Source: Datura wrightii (taxonomy: Eukaryota; Streptophyta; Magnoliopsida; Solanales; Solanaceae). Taken from it: 64,000 bases of DNA. The notes beneath the pieces were generated by a model. The model saw only the letters and a list, made by a program, of their open reading frames with translations, had not been told where the DNA came from and did no database searches. The DNA is taken from assembly GCA_035772735.1 (NCBI GenBank), contig JASDFA010000019.1:88410001-88474000 (forward strand). Reading direction: 5' to 3'. Shown here piece by piece: positions 46,271-57,860 of the stretch. Both the position numbers and the translations under genes were made by a program. Numbering within the stretch: the stretch's first letter is position 1; each line of letters opens with the position of its first letter.

Positions 46271-48398
46271 TGTCACAACCCGAATGTACACCCGGATCGT
46301 AGACACGGGACAAAGGACCCCGAGGGACCCTAAATAAACCCATGGATCATGCATACAACTCATCTCATCCAATTAAGCGGAACGATAATCATAAAGATAT
46401 AGCGGAAACATACTCATAACATAGCATCAAGGAATAACAAACGTTTACACAACTGAATACTACATACTTGTCTAAAAGCCTCTAAAATATGAGATGGGTT
46501 GATGCGACAACATCCCCAACTAACCCGACCAACGCGAAAACATAAACAACATGAAAGTCAGTAAAACAGCCCTCGGAATATGAGGACTCACCAACGAGTT
46601 GAAAGCGTAAGCTGAGATAGCCTAAGGGTGAGGATGAGCCTGAGATCCGGACCCTGTATCATGAAACGATACAACATAGAAAGTATGCGGTCAGTACGTG
46701 GAATGTACTGAGTATGCAAGGTAAGCAAAACGGACATCTTAAAAGTAAAGTAAAACTCATAAATAGACAGTGAAGAAGGAAATCATGCTTTCATCAAAAT
46801 CTTCATAATAATCATAAGTCTCAAGGCTTTCAAATTATTCATAATCATTCATTATGATAATAGTAAGTAACTTTATCATAATATAACTTGAGACAATAAA
46901 ATAAATACAACAATGCTTAAAACATGCGGAACAATGGGAGAACATGTCATAACCGACACCATCATGGTAGAGCCTTTCATGATGCCCCACTGTCTCGCTC
47001 AAGTGGGCAGATCCGACCCTGGATTGCCAGGCAAGGGTCGTGCATAAGGCGTGATGTCACATTTGGGGGGGGATCATTATCATAACATCATAACATTTAC
47101 AACCCACGGTGGCACGTGGTTATGAGACACCAGCATAGTCCTTTGAATGCAGGGCTGTTCGGTGCTAGACACGGCTCCCAAAAACATGCATATAGGCTCA
47201 TACATATATTACTAAGATCAAGCATAAAATTCATTGGCTAAGATATAACATTCATCATCATTGATCCCCCTTTTAAAACATGCTTAGCCAAGAATCAAGG
47301 ACCTTTCTATCGGCCAACATCATAAATCGATAAATCATGAAATTCATTTCGTAAATCATAAATCATTCTTCATCATATGGGCATTGCACAATGCTTCCTC
47401 ATACTCAATTCTTTCAAAATATGCTCATAAACATGGGTAACTTGGATTCATGCATTTCCATAATCAATAAACTTAAATAATGAATATATATCATAAATCA
47501 TAATTTTCATGAACTTCCATAAATGGGCATTTTGGATTCAAAAGCTTGAAACATGAATTAAAGAAAATAATAATAAAACCTGCCTATCGTTCATAATTTA
47601 GTAATTAAAACTCAATTAAATCATACCTATAAAGAGAAATCACATTGTCATGCTTTGGGTAAAACCCCATGGATTTTGAATAGGAGAATTCATGGCTTCA
47701 ATCGAAATTGGGCATGGGTGAGGAAGAATTTCACCCATTGTAAAACCCTACATACCTGGGAATACATGGACTTGAGGTTTCTTGAACACCCACCAAGAAA
47801 TTTGAAGAAAATTTGGGGACGAAGGCCTTGAATCTTCCAAAACCTCTCTAAAATCTTTGCATGAGAATGAGCACGCAATGGGGACTTAACTACTCTTATC
47901 ACACTCAGCAATTATCCAAAATGACGTAGTTTAGGCCTTAGGGACTTAGGAAGTTATGAAAATATTCTCATTAAAATGTAGGAAATTCCTAGTCACCAGT
48001 CCTCACGAGGGACCTAACGGGTATGACTCGTTGCCTCGATCCGTTGAGTCCACTGTCCAAAACTCCATGGGAACCCCACAGGAGACTTCACGAGTCATGA
48101 GGTCAGACCATGACCTGTGGTCACCTTCCATGGCCTACACTGCCCATCCCCATATTGCCTAACCTCCAGGGTTGACCACGGGTGACGTCGCAAGTCGTGA
48201 GGTCTGACCACGACTCGTGGTCAGGCCCGTGGACTCCTCACTCAACTTTGCCAAACAAAGCTGACCACGAGTCACTTCACAACTCGTAGTCACTCCTAAC
48301 GACTCACCTCAGGAGTCATTCTATGACCTGGTGCGAATTTTCAGTTTTTTCTCTGTTTTCACTTTCGGGTCTGATCGTTGGGATTTCGGGGTATAACA
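46271..48398 (-). repeat. Element J: solo LTR of the D family
   Basis: On the minus strand it begins TGTTATACCCCGAAATC at 48398 and ends GGGTTGTGACA at 46271, like the LTR of D (TGTTATTCCCCGAAAGC ... GGGTCGTGACA). It is 2128 bp, with no internal sequence on either side. ATTTC on the left (46266-46270) and ATTTT on the right (48399-48403) are the probable target duplication. The ACGACTCGT palindromes lie at 48000-48310, again in the U3 part. A solo LTR results from recombination between the two LTRs of a full element. Confidence 0.88.
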
Positions 48399-48403
48399 AT
48401 TTT

Positions 48404-48828
48404 GCCGACTACATTCCATGAATTTTCGGCTATAACTGGATGCTCCTGTAGTGAATTCTAGTGTCCTTCGGCATTTCCTTCGGTGACTCGCTGATTCCAA
48501 CCATGCTCCACTGATTTCTTTCTCTGTGATCCAACACTCTCAAGTGTCGGTAGGCGATTCAATTGGCGAGTCATTGATTGGTGTCTGCGATGGCCGATTG
48601 CTTTATTTCCCCAGGGCAGTGGTCTTCATCGTTTCGCTGGTCTTCTCTGGTGAAGCGCCGGTTTTCACTTGATTCCGTTCTTTTTGCTCCCTTTCTTGCT
48701 CATTTCTAGAAATTAAATATTTGCACAAATAAAGGAAAAAAGGGCATAAAATCCATCTAAATGACGTCAAAACTAAGCTAAAGCTCATGCTTAAGAGCCT
48801 AATGAGTTGGTAAATTACCAAATCATCA
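48404..48828 (-). repeat. 5' LTR of E, outer part (U3)
   Basis: This is the promoter-side part of the LTR of E, starting TGATGATTTGGTAATTTACC at 48828 on the minus strand. It continues the LTR after J. The sequence to its right (48829 on) is LTR of G, so this is the border of E. No gene is present. Confidence 0.8.
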
Positions 48829-50822
48829 GCAAGTCGTCATAGCTAGTAATGACTCATCCCGTCCAATCATTGGTCGAAGAATCAAAAGTTGTAAGTTTTT
48901 CCTATAAGTAATGGGTGACCACCATGAGTCGGGGTAAGGACCAATGACTCATGGTGTGGGTTGTGTTCACTGGATGGGCAGTTCTTGGATCAAAATCTCA
49001 GGGGTGTTTTAGTAAAATCCTATGCTTTTAGTTCCTAAATGACATTATTTTGGGTATTGTAAGTGTCGAATTAAAGGGTTTTCTCTATCCCAAGACCCTC
49101 ATTCTCCAAAATCATCCATAAAGTTCTCCTTCCTCTTCTTCTCTCAAAGCTCAAGAACACCTAGGGTTTCTCTTCAAGGTGTTGCAAGCTCCTAGATCAT
49201 TAAGGGAGTTTTCTAACCAGTTATTTGGGACTTCAATAAGGATTTCCTTTCATTCTTGTGTCCCAAATTTTATGTTAAAACCCAAATTCCTTGATTTCTA
49301 GAAAAGCATATCTTAGGGTTTCAATCTATGCATGAATTCTCACATGTTCCTATGGGTTTCACGACTCTCATGATAAGCAGCTATGTATATTGATGAAATT
49401 GCACCCAAACTCATGATTTACATATATGATAGGATAATAGTATGATCTTCTAGAATTTTACCATGAATTAGTATTATTTTTGGGACATGGCCCTTATGAA
49501 ATACGTACATGCTTTTACTATGATTTCGATGTATATGTTTAAAGTATGACTTGAACCTCTGAATTTTCATGAATCTAGAATACATGATTTATACTATGAT
49601 TTTGGGTCAATGGTGTTATAAATTTCAATGATAAAGCATGATCATGATTCTTCATATTTTTTGGCCTCTTGTTAGTAGAAAGTAACCCTGATCAGACTCT
49701 AATGAAATCAGTATGATATGATTAGCTGAACACTCAGGTCTCTGATTAGCTGAAGTAGCCTAGACTAGATGAATGATGTCGGATTGGTGTCTTCCATGTT
49801 AGTATAATTAGGATCCTCAATAGAAGAGAGTGACTCCATCAACTCAGTTAGGGATCCTTCATAGTAGAGAGTGTTCCCTTAACTCAGTCAGGGATCCTCC
49901 ATAGTAGAGAGTGTTCTCTTAGCTCAGTCGGGGATCCTCCATAGTAGAGAGTGTTTCCTCAGTCCAGTCAAGGATCCTCAATAGTAGAGAGTGTTTCCCC
50001 TCAACTCACTCAAGGATTCTCAATAGTATAGAAGGGTTCGCTTAGTTTATAATTTTAGTTCCAATTCAGCTTAGTATAGCCTCAGACTTCAGTTCAGCTT
50101 AGTCACTATGGAGTTCAGTCTTGGTTGTTAGCAGTTAGTCAGTAAGGTGTATGATATCAGTGGTAATATCAATCTCAATGTATGTACATGACCCTTATGC
50201 ATCAGCTTTACCTGTATTTTATTTAAACATTTTCAAATAAGCATATCTTATCAGTATCTATACTTTTCAGATAGCGTCATTGTACTTCAATTAAGTTATA
50301 TATTCAGTTTACTTTCTCTCAGTATATTTGCATGTTTCAGTTCCTTTATGTTTCCCATATACTTAGCACATTCCAAGTACTGAACGCATACTTTATATGC
50401 TATATCATTTTATGATATAGATCCAGGTTTCCAGACTCAACCTCGTGGTTAGACACGCTTAATTCCCACCTCAACTGTTAGTGGTGAATCCTCATCTACC
50501 GAGGACAAGATCTTTGATTTTCCTATTTTAGTTTTATTTTAGTTTCGGACTTTAGAAGTTAGCTGGGGACTTGTCCCAGCAGCTCATCAGTCTAGTAGTG
50601 GCTTTCAGACATGTATAGACCGATTTAGCTTATGATTTAGTGTTTTAATAGATTGTGTCTTATGGTGTTGATTAGACTCTTTCTATTAGCTTCCGCTTAG
50701 TGTTGACTCTATTAGCTATTACTCGGTTAGTATCATCCTATGAGTATTCCATGGGTCGACTTGAGGCCATTCTTTGTTCTAGGTCTCTTGTTACAGCTAG
50801 GGTGTCAACTCAGGTTGTGACA
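48829..50822 (+). repeat. 5' LTR of G (truncated by E)
   Basis: It aligns with the 3' LTR from about 53605 onward, so some 450 bases are missing because E is inserted. The ACGACTCGT-type motifs remain at 48830-48960. A tandem repeat of the 'ggatcctccatagtagagagtg' type lies at 49800-50030. The U5 end matches F in form ('gcacattccaagtactgaacgc') and finishes GTTGTGACA. Confidence 0.88.
49800..50030 (+). repeat. Tandem repeat in 5' LTR of G
   Basis: About five copies of a unit of some 42 bases share 'gggatcctccatagtagaga' with the 39-bp repeat of F but have a different second half ('gtgttcccttaactcagtc'). The 3' LTR has a shorter set at 54590-54695. Confidence 0.85.
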
Positions 50823-50826
50823 AACT

Positions 50827-50838
50827 TGGTATCGAGCC
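50827..50838 (+). promoter_or_regulatory. Primer-binding site of G
   Basis: TGGTATCGAGCC matches the complement of initiator tRNA-Met with one base deleted. It lies at the normal distance from the LTR end. Confidence 0.85.
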
Positions 50839-51038
50839 AAGGTTTAGAGTGTCCTAGGATGTATGAAAGCCGCGCTAAGTAGAGTCTTTTTCATGGGTGT
50901 GAATCGTGCCACACTTATGACGAAGAGGCTATGAGACATTTTTTGGAAAGTTCCCCTTTCTTCATGATTCATATCATGTGTAGAGTACGAAACTCTAATA
51001 GTTCCTCTCCTAACTAGTGCTTTACGCACTCGCGAATA

Positions 51039-52170
51039 ATGCCTCCCAGCGAACAAACAGAAGGAGAAATAGTAATGGGCACCGGCAAGCCCCACCAGCA
51101 CCAGCAAACCGACAAATGAACATGTTACTCATGCTGAGTTCAAGACAGCCTTTCACAGGTTTGCGCAGGACATGATCTCTCAGATTAATCAGCAGGCGGT
51201 GGCTCATGTTCCTTAGAATGGGAACATAGCGGCGGCTAGAGTAAGAGACTACCTCAAGATGAACCCACCCAAATTCTTGGGGTCAAAGGTGGATGATGAC
51301 CCGTATGAGTTCTTAGAGGAGATCTAGAAGATCACCTAGATTATGGGGGCGACAAGAACGGAGAGCACAGACTTAGCCTCCTACCAGCTAAAGGGGGTCA
51401 CTCATATATGGTTTCATCAGTGGAAAGATAGTTGGGGAGTTAGAGTAGTCCCCGTAAGTTGGGATGAGTTTACGACTGCCTTCTTGGATAGGTTTTTCCC
51501 TAGAGAGTTGAGGGAGGCAAAGGCAGCGGAGTTCGTCAACTTAAGGCAAAACAACATGACTGTCTAGGAGTATGCATTGGAGTTTGCCCAGTTTTCCAAG
51601 TATGCACGGGAGATGGTACCCGACCAGAGGGCTCGTGTGAGCAGGTTCATGAACGGAGTGGAGGACTCCTTGGTCAAAGAGTGCAGGACCACCATGTTGT
51701 ACAAGGACATAGACTTTTTATGTTTTGTGATATATGCCCAACAAATAGAGGTGGAGAAGGTGAAAGAAAATGAGAGAGAGGCCAAGAGGGCTAGAATAGG
51801 AGATTTAGAGTTCTCCCATCAGAGGACGAGTGGTGGACACCCCTCAAGCTCCCAACAGAGATCATCAGCCCAGCACCTTCGATAGCTAGTGTCGCATACA
51901 GACCCAGGGTAAGGGAGATTACATACCCAGCTTGTAAGAGATACGGGAAGAACCATCTAGGGAAGTGCATGATTGGTTCAAATGCTTGCTTTTGGTGCGG
52001 CAAGTCAGGTCATAAGCTCAGACATTGTCTAGCAGCCAAGCGGGGTGAGAGTAGATCCCTAGCCACCTCTTTAGCAGCTCGAACAGACTGACTATTTCAG
52101 CAGGGCGCATCCTCTAGTACAAGTGGCGGACAGTGTCAAAATCGCTCCTACACCTTGTCAGTACATTAGG
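51039..52170 (+). pseudogene. gag: gag of element G
   Basis: The likely start is ATGCCTCCCAGC at 51039, matched in F. The protein is a Tekay-type Gag with a proline/lysine-rich start, a segment with YLKMNPPKFLGSKVDDDPYEFLEEI, and the capsid core open at 51343-51564 (ASYQLKGVTHIWFHQWKDSW, then EFTTAFLDRFFPRELREAKAAEF). After a TAG at 51565-51567 the same frame gives EYALEFAQFSKYAREMV and ARVSRFMNGV to 51885. Two zinc knuckles follow in another frame; the second (CFWCGKSGHKLRHC, 51987-52028) is complete. In-frame TAGs upstream lie near 51214, 51328 and 51340. It binds and packages RNA in relatives. Confidence 0.9.
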
Positions 52171-53140
52171 ATTGGGGAAAAATGCCAGAAGAAGCCACAA
52201 TTATGTTATGAGCTATTCGTGTTACTCTTTGCATGATTGATTAGACCCCAATATGGGATAGAAAGTCCCTTCATTTATGTGGAGAAGAGATTGTTGATAC
52301 CTGGTGTGAAATAGCTATAAATATGAAGCTTTCAGTAAATATTAAAGGTGAAGGAAGAGTCAAGAGTTAGTTGTTTAGTCCAACCTTAAGAAAGATGCAG
52401 GAGCCTTAGAATGATGGCTTTAAGCTAAGGGGGAGATGGTAGGTCTATGAGACAAGTCAAATCTTGGGTGCTATAGTGGGGGAGTCCGCACACCAGTAGC
52501 TATGGGATGCCAATCCCTTCAGGTCCAGATGATTTTTCTTATGTTTTAGTTGAAGCTATGCTCTATCCATTCCCATGTGCAGACTTCTAGAATTTCTAAA
52601 TAACAGCTTCAGATAGCGACGCCAGTCTTACCCTATGAATCCTTAAGTCTCGGCTTATGTCATAAACTATCTATGTGTCTTAACTCATGTCTTCCAGTAT
52701 GCTCAGCCCTTAAACTCAGTCACTAGAAGTTTCTTTAGCAGCTCAGCAGATCAGGTTACCTCATGTAGGTGCTCAGTTTTAGATGTCATGAGGGATTCAT
52801 GCTTATGAGTCCCTTACTTTCAGCTAGACCATATACCATGATAGCTAGTTTAGTATCAGAAAGCATTTTTAAAATGATAACTCAATTCGTACCAACTCAG
52901 TTCTCGCTTGAGGAAAAGAATCCTCCCCAGTACTCTATCTAGTTCCATGGAAGTTTCATGTCTTTTAGTCCCTCTCAAGTCTTAGCATGCTTATGCAATT
53001 TAGGAATTCAGTCCAGATATGTAAATCAGCTCAGAGGCAGATACTCCATCAGTTTCAATTGTAATTGCTTAGTTTTAGGATTTCATTTTCGTCCCTATCT
53101 TTTTAGTGTGTTTAGCCTACATTCAAGGACGAATATTCCC
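52171..53140 (+). other. G region replacing pol
   Basis: The stretch connects gag with the polypurine tract and has no pol motif. It aligns with 35756-36691 of F, including 'ctaagggggagatggtag' at about 52425 and 'cccttcaggtccagat'. A 61-codon frame at 52958 is not supported. Confidence 0.8.
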
Positions 53141-53153
53141 TAGGGAGAGATAT
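53141..53153 (+). promoter_or_regulatory. Polypurine tract of G
   Basis: TAGGGAGAGATAT precedes the 3' LTR start TGTAACACCC at 53154. It is a weakened form of the AAGGGGGAGATAT of D and F. Confidence 0.8.
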
Positions 53154-54699
53154 TGTAACACCCTAGGAGGTTTCCAGATTTAGATGAAGTTAGCAGGAAA
53201 ACCAGCAAAAGTGCCTCAGAACGACTCGTGTGATGGGTCATTGGTTGCTCCAACAGCTCGTTAGGTCGATCTGTTGGAAGGGTTTCAAAAAAGGTGCAAC
53301 AGGACTTTGATAACCATGAGAGGAAACAACGAGTCATTGTGAGGAACAACGACCCATTAGATGAAGCCATTGAAAGTCAACAGTCCTAACTTTCCAGAAT
53401 CAAAGAGTCAAGTAACCACTCGTTACATCAAGTAATGGATCATCCTGATGAGTCATTAAGTGGAGTTCAAAAAGATTCAAAATATGGGCCAGTAACAACG
53501 GAAGGATGTAACGACTTGTTGTGATGAGTGATGACCCATGGTGAGGACCCGTTGGAAGGATTATAGACATTGTTTAGGTGAAGCAGTGGTGATGATGAGT
53601 GAAGTCACGAGTCATTGTAGCTAGTAACGACGCATCCTATCCAATTGTTGGTCAAAGAATCAGAAGTTGTAAGTTTTCCCCAGAAGTAATGGGTGATCAC
53701 CACGAGCCATGGTAAGGACCAACGACTCGTGTTGTGGGTTGTGGTCACTGGACGGGCAATTTTTGGATCGAAATCCCAGGGGTATTTTCGTAAAATCATA
53801 TGCTTCTAGTTCCTAAATGACATCATTTTAGGTATTGTAAGGGTCGAATTAAAGGTTTTTCCCTAGCCCAAGACCCGCATTCTCCAAAATCATCCGTAAA
53901 TTTCTTCTTCTTCTTCTTCTCTCAAAGCTCAAGAACACCTAGGGTTTCTCTTCAAGGTGCTACAAGTTCCAAGATCATTAATGGAGTTTTCTTACTAGGT
54001 ATGTGGGACTTCAAAAAGGATTTCCTTTCATCCTTGTGTCCCAAATTTTATTTTAAAACCCAAATTCCTTGCTTTCTAAAAAAGCATACCTTAGGATTTC
54101 AATATATGCATGAATTCTCACATGTTCCAATGGATTCCAAGACTCTCATGATAAGCAGCTATGTATGTTGATGAAATTTCTCCCAACCTCATGATGTACG
54201 TATATGATAGGATGTAAGTATGATCTTCTAGAATTTTACCATGAATTAGTACTATTTTCAAGACATGGCCCTTATGAAATATGTACATGCTTTTACTATG
54301 ATTTCGGTGTATAAGTTTAAAGTATGACTTGAACCTATGAATTTTCATGAATCTAGAATACATGATTTATACTATGATTTTAGGTATATGATGTTATGAA
54401 TTTTGATGATAAAGAATGATCATGATTCTTCAGATTTTTGGGCCTCTTATTAGTTGAAAGTAGCCCTGATTAAACTCTAATGAATTCATTATGTCATGAT
54501 TAGCTGAACACTCAGGTCTCTGATTAGATGAAGTAGCCTAGACTAGATGAATGATTTCATATTGGTGTCTTCCATGTTAGTATAATTGGGATCCTCAAAA
54601 GTAGAGAGTGACTCCCACAACTCAGCCAGGGATCATCCATAGTAGAGAGTGTTACCTTAGCTCTGTCAGGAATCCTCCATAGTAGAGAGTGTTTATAAT
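53154..54699 (+). repeat. 3' LTR of G, left part
   Basis: It starts TGTAACACCCTAGG. ACGACTCGT-type motifs cluster at 53220-53730. From 53605 it parallels the 5' LTR, up to a short copy of the tandem repeats. H interrupts it at 54700; the presumed target duplication is ATAAT at 54695-54699. The rest of this LTR lies right of the window. Confidence 0.87.
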
Positions 54700-57108
54700 T
54701 GTCACGCCCCGCCTTGGAGGGCATGACTGGCACCTGGTGCCCTACTAAGACCTGGACTGCTGGACTAGTTGAGCCTAAGCACTTCTGGTGCCAAGCTGGC
54801 TCTAAATATGGATTCAAGAAAACGACAGGCTATATAACGACTGTAAATACAGCCTCCGGCTGACTAGGCCTATAGCCACCTGTAAGAAAACAACAGCTAC
54901 CCAGAAGAACTGAATCAATAGGGAACCTATGTGGGACAACAAGGCCACCATGCTGTCTAGTTATTTCTGAATTAAGAAAATAAGTGCTAAACTGCTACGT
55001 GACCAACAAGATCACCACTACCAACTGAATAAGGCCCCATACGACCATCATAAATAAACTAAAACATGCACACGGCCTCACACGACCGGTACAGCTAACC
55101 ACAGGGAATATACAATCTGCAAGCCTCTGAGAATAAAAAGAGATGGTTGGGACAGGGCCCTGGCCTACCCATACTGGACAACAAAGAAAAAATACCCTTC
55201 TGTTTTTTGAGCTCCGGATGAAAGGAGCTGAAGGCTCTGTATCACTGGCTGGAACTACGAGGGGTCTGCTCCTCGTCTACGGGTACCAGCAGGCAAGTAA
55301 TACAGTGCCCCAAACGGGCGTCAGTACCGCTGGTACCGAGTATGCAAAGCAACAATTGGAAATAACTAAAAACAAGTAATATAATTGATAGAACTGAAGT
55401 AGAAAGATATAGACGGTAATTGGTTGAAAGTATGAATCAAGACTGTCCTCAACTATGCTGAAAGGAGTAGGAATCATACCTGGTAACGTGGCATTCTACT
55501 GTCTATCTATTCATAACTAACATAACATAGCATAATACAGCATAACATAACATAACATAGCACACATAAACCTTACCTGGCCCCCATAAGCCGAAAGGTA
55601 CAACCAACACGCAATCTATGCCCCTACCCCGGTCATCCCATCTCCCATAGTAACGATAAGCATCCTGCTGGTCCCCTGGGTATGCACTTGGGCCCGCTGA
55701 GCCCCTGACTATAACTGTACCTAAGTGCGGAGGACTCCTGAATCAACACCCCGGGTGTACCCGCTCGACGGGGGTGTATAAAAGCCAACCAAGGTAAAAT
55801 ATGGGGAAACTAGCATCCCATCTTTGTCCCCTAGGGGACGGCATGCCACTCTGTAGAGCGACGTATCCTCTCCCTCTGGCGGACGAGTCGATACAGCTAG
55901 TAACCCTGGGGCAGTCATGGATGCTAGGTAATCCAAGCAAAAACAACACAGTCAAGTCTCAACTAATAATACTAACTGCATACGATACATGCAGAAACTA
56001 ATGATAGTAATGTGTATATATATAATACATGCTGAAATTGATAATGGTATATATATAATTTTCGTCATACTGTGCTGAATCAGATACTCAAAAAATATAT
56101 AATATTTCTGCTGAGAATCATGTTGTATAACTAAGTTTCATGGTAGACATGATTTACTATTTCTAAAATGCTTCTTAAAATTCATATTAAGCTACTATTC
56201 TATTTCTGAAATACTTTATGGGAACTTATATTGCTTTACTAAGTTTCGGCTAAACACGATAATATCTTGACGTACTTTACTAAATTATATACTGGGAATG
56301 TTGTACTGTTTCTGAAACTTTCTACTAGAATCTATACTACTTTGCTCTACTGGAATTACTAACTTGCCGAAAGAAACTAGCTTCGCATACCTCAATTGTC
56401 GACTTTCGGACCAACTGGCGTAGCTCGGCCAATAATTAGCTATTTCCTCCAACTGCATTCATATTCATAGCAAATAAAACTAAATCCATCAATATTTCAG
56501 AACAAAACACTACTTTAAATATATACTACCCAATCTTTGACTTATCAGAAAACAGCTGAACACTCGCTATTTCTCGGAGGTCCAGAAGGGAGAAATGCTC
56601 ACCTTGGGGCTAGGAGTATGTTAACATTAATTTGGAGCAATTCTACTTACCTTGACTCGATGGGTCACCGCTTCGCCAGACGATTCTTGTGAAACTAACT
56701 CTGCAGGAATGTTCTCTGCAGCTTTATACTTCGGTATCCGAAGTTAATTTGAGTTTGGACCGTGTTTGACGGCGTAATCGGATGAATTTTTATCAAAACC
56801 CTTCGTCCCTTACTGTTCTCCCTCGTTTCTGCTAGAAATTATATGTTAAAATGAAATAAAATCGAAGTGGGGGGGTTTATATACTTGAGCCTGGACAGCC
56901 CCTCCGTGGCACGTTGGCCATCGCGGAGGGACAGCCTCCATGGCACGTCGCCATCGCGAAGGGGGTCTGCCCGGCCTCCTCTTGCGATGCTTCGACGTGG
57001 CGCTTGTCCGATCTCTTCCCAGGCCTTTTTCTAGCATGTATGATATTCTAAAACTCTTAACCAACATGCAAGTAGTCCATCTAAATCAAGAATTTACGGG
57101 GTGTAACA
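54700..57108 (-). repeat. 3' LTR of H
   Basis: On the minus strand it starts TGTTACACCCCGTAAATTC at 57108 and ends GGGGCGTGACA at 54700. The last 250 bases match the 5' LTR at 63747-64000 closely. GC-rich modules of the CGTGGCACG type occur at 56890-56960 on the U3 side, as in the Athila LTRs. It is 2409 bp and contains no supported gene. Confidence 0.9.
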
Positions 57109-57122
57109 TCCTCCCCCCTTAA
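57109..57122 (-). promoter_or_regulatory. Polypurine tract of H
   Basis: On the minus strand TTAAGGGGGGAGGA directly precedes the LTR start. 'cgaggacgaatgtt' lies just upstream, as in the other chromoviruses here. Confidence 0.88.
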
Positions 57123-57389
57123 GAACATTCGTCCTCGAATGTAAACTTCTACTTGCAAGAATCTCAACTTACTTGACTTATTCTTGAAAAATTTTGACAG
57201 AGTTTCCCCTGTAATATGGACTATCTCAAAAATCCTGAAACTCAGAAAAATCTAATACAGGTACTCCATATAATACTATAGCATTCATCACGCAATAGAC
57301 TAAAGCCAACTATCTCATTTGTACACATAACATAAGGCAATTTATAAAACAACAATATAATGTACCTTTGGTTGATTAAGTTTGAAATA

Positions 57390-57860
57390 ACTGAGGATAT
57401 CTAACTTTCATATCTTCCTCTGCTTCCCGTGTCATTTCCTCTCAGTTCTTTTTATGCCATAACACCTTGATAGAAGCAACATCTTTATTTCTCAACCTGC
57501 GAATCTGCCTGTCCAATATGGCTAGTAAAACCTCTTTATAAGCCAGCTCCTCCGTAACCTGGACATCCTGAATTGGGACGATTCGGGAGGGATCCCATAT
57601 ACATTTCCTTAGCATGGGCACGTGGAAAACTGGGTGAACAGATTCTAACTCTAAAGGTAAGTCTAACTCAAATGCCACTTGGCCTATTCTTCGGCGAATC
57701 TGATAAGGCCCACCAAACCTTGGGCTAAGCTTGCCTTTCTTGCCGAATCTCATCACACCTTCATTGGTGAAACTTTCAAGAACACCCAATCCCCCATATC
57801 AAATTCTAAGTTTCTGCACCGCACATCAGCATAAGATTTCTGGCGGCTCTGAGCAGTCAG
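57390..57860 (-). pseudogene. pol: H integrase C-terminus and chromodomain
   Basis: The open frame (57789-57442) reads MRFGKKGKLSPRFGGPYQI, the GPY/F module, then VAFELDLPLELESVHPVFHVPMLRK and the chromodomain-side segment ILDRQIRRLRNKDVASIKVLW. A stop at 57442 cuts the chromodomain core; its remaining part (MTREAEEDMKVRYP-like) is readable past it to about 57390. The domain order and spacing are the same as in D. This end binds chromatin in relatives. Confidence 0.88.

Larger units (their letters stand above)
22485..48828 (-). mobile_element. Element E: Athila-type retrotransposon, interrupted three times
   Basis: E lies on the minus strand: 5' LTR (48828 to 45139), a short leader, the end of gag, RT, RNase H and integrase to 22485. 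It is broken by solo LTR J in its LTR, by I in its leader and by D in its integrase. The 3' part and 3' LTR lie beyond D, left of the window. Its own LTR start (TGATGATTTGG, minus strand) at 48828 directly abuts LTR sequence of G, so E is inserted in G. The domain motifs are Athila-like; the LTR family differs from those of A, B and K. Confidence 0.85.
48829..54699 (+). mobile_element. Element G: gag-only chromovirus-related element, outermost
   Basis: G is on the plus strand: a 5' LTR truncated on its left by E (48829-50822), a primer site, gag, a non-coding stretch, a polypurine tract, and a 3' LTR (53154-54699) broken on its right by H. Its interior is 2331 bp and lacks pol. It is therefore the same kind of element as F, in a diverged family: the two LTR starts differ after TGTAACACCCT. 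It is the host of E and H, so it is the oldest insertion in the window. Confidence 0.87.
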
